Assembly: GCF_010894435.1 (NCBI RefSeq)
Contig: NZ_JAAIXZ010000006.1
Location: 1 to 64,000 of the forward strand
DNA length: 64,000 nucleotides
Reading direction: 5' to 3'
From: Pyxidicoccus trucidator
Lineage (GTDB): Bacteria > Myxococcota > Myxococcia > Myxococcales > Myxococcaceae
Made by a program: the position numbers and the translations under genes. Under the pieces are notes generated by a model. That model made no database searches, had not been told where the DNA came from, and saw nothing but the letters and a program-made list of their open reading frames with translations. Shown piece after piece: positions 25,501 through 33,446 of this stretch (positions are counted from its first letter, which is position 1; every line of letters starts with the position of its first letter).

Positions 25501-25687
25501 GGTCGCTCTCCACCGCTTCCGGGTTGGCGCCCTCCCAGCTGACGGAGATGTTGATGGTGGGGAAGTCGACGTCGGGGAACTGGCTGATGCCGATGCGCTG
25601 CGCCGCCACCAGTCCGAAGACGATGGTGGCCGCCATGATCATCCAGGCGAAGACGGGCTTCCTGATACAGGCTTCCGTGAGGCTCAT
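22559..25687 (-). CDS. RND efflux pump, HAE1 (AcrB) family
   Basis: A 1042-residue inner membrane pump driven by the proton gradient. It starts MSLTEACIRKPVFAWMIMAA, the typical HAE1 N-terminus, with twelve transmembrane segments and two large periplasmic loops. TM4 holds the adjacent proton-relay aspartates (ALAVGIVVDDAIMVLENIF). Other signatures are LPGEFVPSQDQSRLTV, FQKAEAIASSRPEVQ, GMMMLTL, GIVKKNSIILVDYALQERERG and RLRPILMTSTATMMAAVPAALA. It overlaps the adaptor gene by 4 bp and is the last gene of a three-gene operon. The substrates are unknown; no linked regulator is seen. Confidence 0.95.
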   Translation of the reverse strand: MSLTEACIRKPVFAWMIMAATIVFGLVAAQRIGISQFPDVDFPTINISVSWEGANPEAVESDLIEPIEEAVTQVEGVKSITSNARQGGASITVELDLSRNVDLALQDVQTRVSQAQRSLPRDIDPPVVSKTNPEDQPIMWAGVSGPFSQQAVSDFARYRVKERLQTVPGVGEVQLGGSLERNVRIWVDSQKLDARGLTVTDVIAALQREHVELPAGRIETEGREVNVRVMGEALDLETLRGLVVREQDGQAVHLRDVALVEDGFEDIRRMTRVNGQPAQGLGIRKQRGANAVAVAQAVRAELAQIQKDAPEGMEVGVRFDSTKFIEESVHEIEFELLLACILTAFVCWVFLGSLSSTMNVVLAIPMSLLGTVAVIYFLGFTLNTFTLLGLALAVGIVVDDAIMVLENIFRHAEEGKDRVRAAREGTAEITFAALAATLAVVAIFLPVVFMKGIIGKFFLQFGVTLCVAVLLSYVEAITLAPARCAQLLKTSREGRSKVGVWVDRAFSKLERVYERALGWGLKRPWWVLASAVVLLGLSVFAFRALPGEFVPSQDQSRLTVRLQTAVGSSLEETNQIFQKAEAIASSRPEVQSVFAVVGGGGGNSSVNAGMMMLTLTPPDQRMPQSELQQLFRKELNSIPGLRAVVQDMSQAGFTAQRGFPVEFSVRGSDWDQLVSASQEMREKLQATGKVVDVDTDYQLGMPELRITPDRARAADLGVPMEAVASSINALVGGVRVGKYSTGGRRIDVRLRLLAGQRSRPEDLSLLKVRTSSGALVPLSSLVTQEERPALQAITRRDRERAISVFANVAPGSNQEEALATVDQLSKDMPGGVRVVPGGASVAFRDSMSSLFFALFLGIGVAYMVLGAQFNSFLHPVTVLTILPLSVAGAAFALLATGSTLNIFSMIGLLLLMGIVKKNSIILVDYALQERERGADAIQAMLRAGPVRLRPILMTSTATMMAAVPAALALGAGSETRAPMSIAVLGGLSVSTVLSLVVVPAFYVVADRMKTRLGTMMGKKPDDEARPPAHPPRTDEARPATHG

Positions 25688-26907
25688 CTGCGAGCACCTC
25701 CGCCGTTGGAACCTTCAGGCCGCGGACCCGGCTCGCCTTGGAGGCTGGGCTTGGGGCCCGCCGCCACGCGCACCCCGGCCCCGTCACGCAGCGCCTCGGC
25801 GCCGCGCACCACCAGGACCTCTCCGGCCTTCAGGCCGTCGAGCACCTCCACCAGGCCGTCCGCCGTGCGCATGCCCAGCTCCAGCACGCGCTCGCGGGCC
25901 TTGTCGCCCTCCACCACGAAGGCGAGGAAGCCACGCTCGCTGGGGCGCACCGCCGTCTGGGGAATCACCGGACTGCCGCCCCGCGTCGCCACCGGCACCG
26001 ACACCGTGGCGAAGATTCCCGGGCGGAGCGCCTTCGCCTCGTCGCCGGACACCTCGGCCGTCACCGGCACCATGCGGCTGGCATCGTCCGCTGCCGCCGC
26101 CACGTGGGTGATCTTCGCGGTGAACCTGCCGCTGCCCGTGCGCACCGTGAAGCGCGCCGGCATGCCGGGCTGGATGCGCGCCACGTCCGCCTCCGGCACG
26201 GTGAAGCGCAGCAGCAGCGGCTCGCGGCGCACCAGCGTGGCCATGACGAGCCCCGGCTGCACGTACTGGCCCGTCTGCACGGTGCGCGTCTGCAGCACTC
26301 CGTCCATGGGGGCGCGCACATAGGCGTCCCGCTGGTTGAGCTGCGCCTGGTCCAGCATCGCCTTCGCCGAGGCGACCTCGGCCTCCGCGGTGCGCGCGCG
26401 CGTCTGGTACGTCTCCAGCTGCTCGGCCGGCAGCAGGCCGGGGCTGGCCTCGTTGACGGCGGCGCGGCGCTGGGCGCCCGCCTGGGCCTCCTCCAGGGTG
26501 GCCTTGGCCTTGGCCAGCGCGGCCTCCGCGGAGCGCACGGCGATGGCGTAGCGCGCGGGCTCGATCTCCGCGAGGGTGTCGCCCTTCTTCACCACCTGCC
26601 CCTCCGCGAAGAGCACGCGCTCCACGGCGCCCGGCACGCGCGCGGTGATCTGCACGCGCTCGAAGGCCTCCACGGAGCCCACCGCGCTCACCACGTACTC
26701 CACGTCCCGCGATTCCACGGGCGCGACCTCGACGGGGAACTGGATGGGCCCTCGGCCTCCAGCGCCGCCTCCCGGGCGCCCGCCCGGGGAAGCCGCCGCG
26801 GTGCCCGGGCCGCCCTTCGGCGCCTCCGCGTCCTTCTTGCAACCGGCTCCCAGGGCCAGCACTGCCACAGCCAGGGTCAGCGTTCCTGCGTGTCGCATCA
26901 CCTTCAC
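25684..26907 (-). CDS. RND periplasmic adaptor (membrane fusion protein)
   Basis: A 407-residue adaptor that links the pump to the outer membrane channel. It has a lipoprotein signal with lipobox GAGC (LTLAVAVLALGAGCKKD), a Gly-rich linker, then barrel-sandwich (VSAVGSVEAFERVQITARVP, GAVERVLFAEGQVVKKGDTL), helical hairpin (AVRSAEAALAKAKATLEEAQ and TAEAEVASAKAMLDQAQ), a second lipoyl half (VRAPMDGVLQTRTVQTGQYV), the beta-barrel and the membrane-proximal domain (PQTAVRPSERGFLAFVVEGD). It overlaps both neighbours by 4 bp. Confidence 0.94.
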   Translation of the reverse strand: MKVMRHAGTLTLAVAVLALGAGCKKDAEAPKGGPGTAAASPGGRPGGGAGGRGPIQFPVEVAPVESRDVEYVVSAVGSVEAFERVQITARVPGAVERVLFAEGQVVKKGDTLAEIEPARYAIAVRSAEAALAKAKATLEEAQAGAQRRAAVNEASPGLLPAEQLETYQTRARTAEAEVASAKAMLDQAQLNQRDAYVRAPMDGVLQTRTVQTGQYVQPGLVMATLVRREPLLLRFTVPEADVARIQPGMPARFTVRTGSGRFTAKITHVAAAADDASRMVPVTAEVSGDEAKALRPGIFATVSVPVATRGGSPVIPQTAVRPSERGFLAFVVEGDKARERVLELGMRTADGLVEVLDGLKAGEVLVVRGAEALRDGAGVRVAAGPKPSLQGEPGPRPEGSNGGGARR

Positions 26908-28322
26908 GGTTCCTTCCCCAGCGGATCGAGTCCCACAGCCGCCCTGAGTCCCAGCAGCGCCACGCCCAGCGCGTAGCGGCTCTGCGCCTGGGCCACCTCG
27001 GCCTCGAACAGGCTCACGGTGGCGTCCGCCACCGTCAGCGCCGTGGAGAGGCCCTGGCGGTAGAGAATCCCCTGCTCCTCCGCGTTCTGTCGTGCCGCGC
27101 GCACCGCCAGCTCGCTCTGCGAGAGCGCGGCCTGCGCGTTCTCCAACCCCACCCGTGCCCGCTGGATGTCCACGTCCACGCGGCGCGTGCCCGCCTGCTC
27201 CTCCAGCTTCGCGGCCCGGGCCAGCGCCACGCGCTCGCGGCGCTCCGCGTAGCGCTCGCCGCCGTCGAAGAGGCTCCAGGAGAGGTCCACGGTGAAGAAG
27301 CCGTCCCCGGTGCGGCCGGTGAGGCCGGCCTCGTTGGTGAGCCGGTAGGTGTACGACGCGCCGAGCGAGGGCAGCAGCCGGGCCAGCGGCTCCAGCGCGT
27401 TGGCCTCCAGCGACTCCACCCGCAGCCGCGAGGAGAGGATGTCCGGGCGCCGATCCGCCGCGCCCTGGACCAGCGCCTCGTACACGTTGAGTGGCCGGGA
27501 GGCGTCCGTCAGCAGCGTGGCCGGCGGGGCCAGGGCGCCCTCCACGGGCTCCACCAGCAGGTAGCCCAGCTCCAGGCGGCTCGTCTGCGCGGTGTTGCGG
27601 GCGCTGGTGAGCTGCACCTCGGCGCTGGCGACCTCCAGCTCCGCGCGCGTCACGTCGTTGGTGCTCGCCAGGCCGGCCTGGGCGCGCGCCCGGGCGTCCT
27701 CGAGCGCCTGGCGGGCATAGGCGAGGCGGTGGCCGGCGGCCTGGAAGACCTGCTGGTCCGCCAGCGAGACGAGGAAGGCGTTGGCGGCCTCGAAGGACAC
27801 CTGGCGGCGGGCCTCCACCGCGTCCAGCCCGGAGGCCTCACCCTCCAGCCGCGCGGCCCGGTACAGGGGGAAGCCCCGGGCGTCGAAGAGGGCGACGCGC
27901 GCCACGATGTTGGCGCCGAAGGCGTTGAACCGCTGGAGGACCACCTGCTGGCCCCCCACCTCCCGCGTCGACTGGTTGGAGCGCCGCGTGTAGGTGCCCG
28001 TCGCAGACAGCTCCGGGAAGAAGAAGGAGCGGGCCCGGGCCACGCGGGCCGAGGCGGCCTCGGCACGCAGCTGGGCCGCCAGCGCGGCCTCGTTGCGCTC
28101 GGCGGCCAGGGACACGGCGCGCTCCAGCGTCAGCGGGGCCGCCTCGGCGGGGGTGCTGCTCCCCGGGGCGGGGGGTACGGCAGGTGCCGTCGGCATCACG
28201 CCGGGTGCGGGAGCCTCGGGAGTGGCCCCGCTGGCTCCGGCGTCCTGCGCCAGGGCCTGGGGCGCGGTCAGGGCGAGCCAGGCACACAGGGGCGCGGCGA
28301 GGACGGGACGGGGGGTGGGCAT
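26904..28322 (-). CDS. Outer membrane efflux protein (TolC family)
   Basis: A 472-residue outer membrane factor. The ATG at 28322 gives a signal peptide (VLAAPLCAWLALTAPQALAQ); the frame is open 27 codons further, but those lack a signal. A Pro/Ala-rich segment of about 45 residues follows. The two OEP repeats show long helices and strands: LERAVSLAAERNEAALAAQL, SFFFPELSATGTYTRRSNQ, a second copy ALEPLARLLPSLGASYTYRL, and the terminal QAQSRYALGVALLGLRAAVG. First gene of the tolC-adaptor-pump operon, overlapping the next gene by 4 bp. Confidence 0.92.
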   Translation of the reverse strand: MPTPRPVLAAPLCAWLALTAPQALAQDAGASGATPEAPAPGVMPTAPAVPPAPGSSTPAEAAPLTLERAVSLAAERNEAALAAQLRAEAASARVARARSFFFPELSATGTYTRRSNQSTREVGGQQVVLQRFNAFGANIVARVALFDARGFPLYRAARLEGEASGLDAVEARRQVSFEAANAFLVSLADQQVFQAAGHRLAYARQALEDARARAQAGLASTNDVTRAELEVASAEVQLTSARNTAQTSRLELGYLLVEPVEGALAPPATLLTDASRPLNVYEALVQGAADRRPDILSSRLRVESLEANALEPLARLLPSLGASYTYRLTNEAGLTGRTGDGFFTVDLSWSLFDGGERYAERRERVALARAAKLEEQAGTRRVDVDIQRARVGLENAQAALSQSELAVRAARQNAEEQGILYRQGLSTALTVADATVSLFEAEVAQAQSRYALGVALLGLRAAVGLDPLGKEP

Positions 28323-28522
28323 GGGCGGGCGGAGAGGACTCGAGCCAGGGAGAGTGATTCGGCGCGCCATATAACGGAGGTGACGGAGGGGGGCTATCGC
28401 CATTCGCGCGTCTGGACGGTGGCCAGCGCGGCGGACTATGGGGTCTGTTCAAGGTCTCCGGGTTCTTGACCTCACTGCGTCATGATGGCGGGCGCCCGAG
28501 TGCGCCCGGGAATGCACAGGCG

Positions 28523-30466
28523 ATGCGTTTATTCCTGCTGGGTACGCTTCTGGTGGCGGTTTTCGCGTCGGGCTGTCCGAAGGAGGAGTCTCCTCCGGCC
28601 GCGGGCGCACTGCGAGTGTCCATCTCCTATGCGACGTTCCAACCCCAGTGCCTGACGCTGACGGTGGTGGATCAGGACGCGCCGTCCCGCACGGACTCGA
28701 CGCAGGTGCAGGTGGTGCCCGGCGTCCGCAGTGACACGCGGACGGTGGCCATCCTGGGCCGAGAAGGCTGGAGCCGGAACCTGCGGCTGACGGCCACCGC
28801 GCACGAGCGCTCCTGCAACGGGGCGCTGGTGGCGGAGCAGTCCGCGGACGCCCAGGTGCCGGTGGTGGGAGTCACCGAGGTGGGCCTGGCCCTGCGCGCC
28901 GAGGACCTGGACGACGACACCTTCATCACCGCCGAGGGCCCGCGCCCCGGCACCGACTGCGACGACGCGAACCCGGCCGTCAACCCGCTGGCCACCGAGC
29001 AGTGCGACGGCATCGACAACAACTGCCGCAATGGCGAGGGCGACGCACCCGGCGCCCGGAACTACTACCCGGACCGGGACGCGGATGGGTACGGGGACTC
29101 GAGCGTCGAGCCCATTCCCTCGTGCGTCCCGCCCGCCAGCACCGCCACGCAGGGCGGAGACTGCGATGACAACGACGCCACCATCCGTCCCGGACAGCAG
29201 GAGTCCCGCTGCGATGGCGAGGACGACGACTGTGACGGCGTGGTGGACGATGACGCCTTCGCGGTGGGCGCCACGTGCATGACGGCGCAGGCGTGTCCGG
29301 GGGTGAACACATGCCAGGGCGTCTCCGCCGTCACGTGCGTCAGCGCCCAGCAGCCCGTGGAGTGGTACGTGGACGCGGATGGGGATGGCAGCGCGGGCGC
29401 GGCGGCGGGACTGTGGTGCACGGAGCCCGAGCAGAGCGCCACCACCACGCGCTCGGACTGCGACGAGAGCTCGCGCTACGCGTCCAACGTCGCCACCGAG
29501 GTGTGCGACCGGCTGGACAACGACTGTGACGAGCAGGTGGACGAGGACCTCGCCGACTGCGCCACGACGGAGTGGACGGAGACGACCGTGGGCGGGGCGG
29601 CGACCTGGAACGCGGTGGCTCCGTACGGCGGCAACCGGGGCTGGCTCGCGGGCGAAGGAGGGCTGGTCACCCACGTGAATGGAGACATCCAGCTGCCGGT
29701 GATGACCTGCCCCGGCAACTGGAAGGCCGCATGGGTGGCGAGCAACGGGCGCGTGTTCCTCGGCTCCGGCGCGGGGCGGCTGGCCACGGTGCTGCCGGCG
29801 GCGCTCGATACCTGTGCGGAGGTGGCGGGCGTCGCCACCAGCAGCATCAACGGCCTGGTGGGCTTCGAGGACGGCACCACCGTGCGCCTCTTCGCGGTGG
29901 ACAGTCAGGGCCGCATCATCCGCTGGGAGTATGTCGAGGGCGCCCAGCCCCAGGCCGCCCCGGTGCTCGTCACCCAGCTGGCCGCCAACCTGCGCGCCAT
30001 CCACGGCCTGAGCCCGGAGACCTTGCTCGTGGTGGGCCAGGAGAATGGAACGACCGTTCCTTCCGCCTGGAGTGCGCCCGCGAGTGGAGGCACCTGGCCC
30101 AAGGAGAACCTCGGGAGCACGGGGACCACGGGGTACCTGCGAGCGGTGCGGGTGCTGACGCCGCGGCTTGCGTACGCGGCGGGCGATGGCGGACTGCTGA
30201 TGGAGCGCTCGGGCGGAGCGTGGACCGTGAAGCCTCAGCTCACCGTGGCTGGCAGCGGCGCGGTGAACGTGCGCGCGCTACTGGCCTTCGGACGCACCGC
30301 ACTCTACGCGGTGGGCTCCGGCCCCAACGAAATCCACTTCTTCAATGGCACGACCTGGAGCAGCGTCGCGGAGGCCCCGGGCACGCTCAACGCGCTGGAG
30401 GCCACCGGTCCGGGCGACCTCTGGGGCGTCGGCTTCACGGGCACGCTCGTCCGCTGGCAACCCTGA
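28523..30466 (+). CDS. MopE-type Cys/Asp-repeat lipoprotein
   Basis: A 647-residue lipoprotein (signal LLGTLLVAVFASGC). Residues about 140-350 contain three repeats of the MopE metal-binding pattern: DCDDANPAVNPLATEQCDGI DNN is the first, then DRDADGYGD with GDCDDNDATIRPG and CDGEDDDCDG, then DADGDG with SDCDESS and CDRLDNDCDEQ. The PF11617 family is named after a copper-binding Methylococcus protein; acidic loops and Cys pairs could also bind calcium. Residues 360-647 look like a beta-propeller (GGNRGWLAGEGGLVTHVNGD, ALEATGPGDLWGVGFTGTLV). It ends 1 bp before the ABC gene, so it could be the first gene of the lipid-transport operon. It is divergent from the RND operon. Confidence 0.88.
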   Translation: MRLFLLGTLLVAVFASGCPKEESPPAAGALRVSISYATFQPQCLTLTVVDQDAPSRTDSTQVQVVPGVRSDTRTVAILGREGWSRNLRLTATAHERSCNGALVAEQSADAQVPVVGVTEVGLALRAEDLDDDTFITAEGPRPGTDCDDANPAVNPLATEQCDGIDNNCRNGEGDAPGARNYYPDRDADGYGDSSVEPIPSCVPPASTATQGGDCDDNDATIRPGQQESRCDGEDDDCDGVVDDDAFAVGATCMTAQACPGVNTCQGVSAVTCVSAQQPVEWYVDADGDGSAGAAAGLWCTEPEQSATTTRSDCDESSRYASNVATEVCDRLDNDCDEQVDEDLADCATTEWTETTVGGAATWNAVAPYGGNRGWLAGEGGLVTHVNGDIQLPVMTCPGNWKAAWVASNGRVFLGSGAGRLATVLPAALDTCAEVAGVATSSINGLVGFEDGTTVRLFAVDSQGRIIRWEYVEGAQPQAAPVLVTQLAANLRAIHGLSPETLLVVGQENGTTVPSAWSAPASGGTWPKENLGSTGTTGYLRAVRVLTPRLAYAAGDGGLLMERSGGAWTVKPQLTVAGSGAVNVRALLAFGRTALYAVGSGPNEIHFFNGTTWSSVAEAPGTLNALEATGPGDLWGVGFTGTLVRWQP

Positions 30467-30467
30467 C

Positions 30468-31166
30468 ATGGACCTGCGCGCCGACGGCCTCACGGTGCGG
30501 TACGGAGCGCGCACGGTGCTGGCAGGCGTGAGCTGCGCGCTGCCACCGGGGACCCAGGCGCTGGTGCTCGGGCGCTCGGGCGCGGGGAAGACGACGCTGC
30601 TGAAGGCGCTGGCGGGGCTGGTGGTGCCGGCGGAAGGACGCGTGCTGTGGGACGGACAGGAGGCGGCGCGACTGTCCGCCACCGAGCGCCGGACGCGTCA
30701 GGCGTCCTTCGGCATGGTGTTCCAGACGGACGCCCTCTTCGACTCGCTCACCGTGCGCGACAACGTGCTGCTGCCGCTGACGCGCCGCCGCGTGCCGGAG
30801 GCCGAGGCCCGGGCGCGGGCGGAGGAAGTCCTTCGCGCGGTGGGGCTGGCGGACGCGGCGGACACGATGCCGGAGCGGCTGTCGGGAGGAATGAAGAAGC
30901 GCGCGGGGCTGGCGCGAGCGCTGGCGGCGCGGCCCTCGGTGCTGCTGGCGGATGACCCGTTCGCGGGGTTGGATCCGGGCACGGCGCGGCAGGTGGCGCG
31001 GGTGCTGCTGCAAGTGTCCGCGGGCGGCACGCTGCTGGTGGCGGCACCGGAGGCTCCGGTGGACCTTCCCCTGCCCCGCTGGCTGTACCTGCGCGGCGGG
31101 AAGCTGGTGCATGACGGGCCTCCCGCACCCGAGCTGGAGCACGCGCCGGACGAGGTGCTGGCATGA
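30468..31166 (+). CDS. Mla/MCE-type ABC ATPase, degenerate catalytic residues
   Basis: A 232-residue ATPase of the MlaF type. Walker A is GRSGAGKT (35-42), the Q-loop Gln is Q86 (MVFQTDALFDSLTV), and the signature is LSGGMKKR (138-145), intact. The Walker B region is VLLADDPFAGLD: the catalytic Glu is replaced by Asp at 163. The switch His is absent; the segment where TH is expected reads TLLVAAPEAP. It therefore looks catalytically impaired but has a functional signature. It is followed by a permease gene with a 4-bp overlap, and its partner ATPase at 32676-33446 shows the opposite defects. Confidence 0.93.
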   Translation: MDLRADGLTVRYGARTVLAGVSCALPPGTQALVLGRSGAGKTTLLKALAGLVVPAEGRVLWDGQEAARLSATERRTRQASFGMVFQTDALFDSLTVRDNVLLPLTRRRVPEAEARARAEEVLRAVGLADAADTMPERLSGGMKKRAGLARALAARPSVLLADDPFAGLDPGTARQVARVLLQVSAGGTLLVAAPEAPVDLPLPRWLYLRGGKLVHDGPPAPELEHAPDEVLA

Positions 31167-31936
31167 GGATGCTCGCGTGGTTGGGGCGCATGGGCCTCGA
31201 CGTCGTGCGCGGCGCGGGCGCATTGGGGCTGGTGGCGGGACGCACGGTGCTGGCGCTGCCGAGGCTGGAGCGGCGCGAGCTGGCGCGGGCGCTGGTGCAG
31301 TTCGGCCATGACTCGCTGCCACTGGCGCTGGCCACGGCGGCGCTGGCGGGCGTCATCGTGGTGTTGCAGGCGGGGCTCTACATCCAGCGCTTCGGGGCGC
31401 GCGCCTTCCTGGGGTGGGCCTCGGGGTACGGCGTGCTGTGGGAGTTCGGGCCGCTGCTGCTGGGGCTCATCATGTCCGCGCGCATCGGCGCGAGGAACGC
31501 GGCGGAGCTGGCCACCATGCAGGTGGGCGGGCAGATTGAAGGCCTGCGTGGAATCGGGCTGGACCCGTTCGCCATCCTCGTGGCGCCGAGGGTGGTGGCG
31601 ATGGAGCTGAGCATGCTCGCGCTGAGCACCTTCACGTTCCTGGTGGCCATCCTCTTCGAGTCAGTGGCGGCGCTCCTCACGCTGGGGCTGCCCCTGCGAG
31701 TGTTCTACGGGACGTTCGCGGACATGCTGAGCCCGCTGGACATCCTGGGAGGCGTGGTGAAGACGGGCGCCTTCGGGCTGGCCATCGCCCTGTTGTCCAC
31801 GGCGGTGGGCCTGTCCGCGCGAGGCGGAGCGAGGGCCGTGGGACAGGCCGCGGCGAGCGCAGTGGTGCGAGGATGCGCGGCCATCTTCGTGCTGGACTTC
31901 CTGCTCACCGCGCTGCTCGCGGGGTGGATGGCATGA
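31163..31936 (+). CDS. MlaE-family permease (first)
   Basis: A 257-residue inner membrane permease of a lipid-transport ABC system. The family core reads LWEFGPLLLGLIMSARIGAR then NAAELATMQVGGQIEGLRGI and GLDPFAILVAPRVVAM, the coupling region. About five hydrophobic segments are seen. The start overlaps the ATPase stop (ATGA), and its end overlaps the second permease gene by 4 bp. It differs clearly from the second permease, so a heterodimer is expected rather than the usual MlaE homodimer. Confidence 0.93.
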   Translation: MRMLAWLGRMGLDVVRGAGALGLVAGRTVLALPRLERRELARALVQFGHDSLPLALATAALAGVIVVLQAGLYIQRFGARAFLGWASGYGVLWEFGPLLLGLIMSARIGARNAAELATMQVGGQIEGLRGIGLDPFAILVAPRVVAMELSMLALSTFTFLVAILFESVAALLTLGLPLRVFYGTFADMLSPLDILGGVVKTGAFGLAIALLSTAVGLSARGGARAVGQAAASAVVRGCAAIFVLDFLLTALLAGWMA

Positions 31937-32679
31937 GCGCGGTGCTGTCCTTCTTCGGAGCACCGGCGGTGATGCTGGCGCGCACGGTGCGGGCCTCGCT
32001 GCGGGACGGAGTGCCCTGGCGCGAGTCGCTGGCGCAATTGCACGAACTGGGCGGGCGCAGCGTCTGGCTGGTGATGTCCGGCATGGCCTTCTTCGGCGCG
32101 GTGTTGGTGACCATCGCCAACAGCCAGGCCACGCGCTTCGTGGGCAACGTGGCGGTGCTGGGGCCGGCATACTTCGAGCTGCTCATCCGCGAGCTGGGCC
32201 CGGTGATGTCCGCGATGCTGACGGCGTCCCGCGCGGGCGCGAGCCACGCCGCGGAGCTGTCCACCATGAGCGTCAACGAGCAGGTGGAGGCGCTGGAGAT
32301 GTCCGCCGGAGACCCGTACGCGGACCTGGTGGCGCCCAGGGTGGTGGCGGGAGTGCTCGGCGTGCCGCTGCTGAGCGTGCTGGGCACGGTGGCCGCGACG
32401 CTGTCCGCGGTGGCGGTGGCGGGGTACGCCTTCGGCGTGGACGGACGGGCCTTCATGGACCCGCGCTATGTGGACGGCTGGGATTTGCTCGCGGCGGGGC
32501 TGAAGGCGGTGGGCTGCGGGCTGTACATTCCCCTGGCGGCGGCGGTGGCGGGCCTGAAGGCACGAGGCGGGGCCGAGGCGGTGGGAGAAGCCACCACGGC
32601 CGGAGTGGTGGCCGCGAGCCTGGGGTGCCTGTTGATCGACTTCACGGTGTCCCTCGCCTTCCAGTTGCTGCGCCTGTGA
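31933..32679 (+). CDS. MlaE-family permease (second)
   Basis: A 248-residue paralogue of the preceding permease, with the core IRELGPVMSAMLTASRAGAS, HAAELSTMSVNEQVEALEMS and AGDPYADLVAPRVVAGVLG, closer to canonical MlaE (RELGPV) than the first. ATGA overlap with the gene before and GTGA overlap with the ATPase after. It is followed by sequence suggesting loops facing the periplasm (DGRAFMDPRYVDGWDLLAAG). Confidence 0.93.
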   Translation: MSAVLSFFGAPAVMLARTVRASLRDGVPWRESLAQLHELGGRSVWLVMSGMAFFGAVLVTIANSQATRFVGNVAVLGPAYFELLIRELGPVMSAMLTASRAGASHAAELSTMSVNEQVEALEMSAGDPYADLVAPRVVAGVLGVPLLSVLGTVAATLSAVAVAGYAFGVDGRAFMDPRYVDGWDLLAAGLKAVGCGLYIPLAAAVAGLKARGGAEAVGEATTAGVVAASLGCLLIDFTVSLAFQLLRL

Positions 32680-33446
32680 GCCCGAGCATGACGGTGAGCC
32701 CCTCCCCTGCTTCCGCCAACGACGCCCTGCGCTTCACGGACGTGCGCGTCGCGTTCGAAACGGGGCGGCAGGTGCTGCAAGGGCTGACGGCGGAGGTGTC
32801 CACGCGGGAGCTGACGTTCATCGCGGGCGCGAGTGGCTCGGGGAAGAGCGTGCTGTGCCGGATGGCGGTGGGGCTGCTGCGGCCGGACGCGGGCCAGGTG
32901 GAGCTGTGGGGTGCGCGTGTGGACACGCAGCCCGAGCGGGAGCTGGTGCGACTGAGGCGGAGCGCTCCGTACCTGGTGCAGGGCCCGGCGCTGCTGGACT
33001 GGCGGACGCTGCGGGAGAATGTGCAGCTGGCGGACCCGAAGGCGCCGACCGAGGCGGTGGAAGCGGCGCTTGCCCAGGTAGGGTTGCAGGAGTGGGCGGA
33101 CCGGCTACCGCCGGAGCTGGGGCCCGGAGCGAAGAAGCGCGCGGCGATTGCGCGAGCGCTGGTGCTGAAGCCACGCTACCTGTTGCTGGACGAGCCCACG
33201 ACGGGGCTGGACCGGAGGGCGGCGTCGCAGGTGGAGGAAGTGCTGGCGTCACTGAAGGCGCGAGGGCTGGGCGGGTTGGTGGTGACGCACGACTACCGGC
33301 AGTTGAAGGGGCTGGCGGACCGGGTGCTGGTGGTGGCGGGAGGACGGTGTGCCTACCTGGGCCCGCCGGCCGGGTTCCTGGAGTCCGCCGCGCCCGAGCT
33401 TCGGGTGCTGACGGCGCCGTTCATGGAGGGCGCGACGGATGGATGA
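32676..33446 (+). CDS. Mla/MCE-type ABC ATPase, degenerate signature
   Basis: A 256-residue second ATPase. GTG at 32676 overlaps the permease stop; ATG at 32688 is an alternative. Walker A is GASGSGKS (51-58), Q-loop Q102 (YLVQGPALLDW), Walker B is YLLLDEPTTGLD with the catalytic Glu (173), and the switch His is present (LVVTHDY, H205). The signature is LGPGAKKR instead of LSGG, so the serine that contacts ATP is lost. In a dimer with the first ATPase, one site would be complete (its Walker motifs with the partner's LSGG) and the other degenerate. The last 8 bp overlap the MCE gene. Confidence 0.93.
   Translation: MSPSMTVSPSPASANDALRFTDVRVAFETGRQVLQGLTAEVSTRELTFIAGASGSGKSVLCRMAVGLLRPDAGQVELWGARVDTQPERELVRLRRSAPYLVQGPALLDWRTLRENVQLADPKAPTEAVEAALAQVGLQEWADRLPPELGPGAKKRAAIARALVLKPRYLLLDEPTTGLDRRAASQVEEVLASLKARGLGGLVVTHDYRQLKGLADRVLVVAGGRCAYLGPPAGFLESAAPELRVLTAPFMEGATDG

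Noticed and set aside
22535-26323. 1262-codon open frame on the plus strand
   Set aside because: Antisense to the RND pump and adaptor genes, with low-complexity His/Arg composition; a codon-bias shadow.
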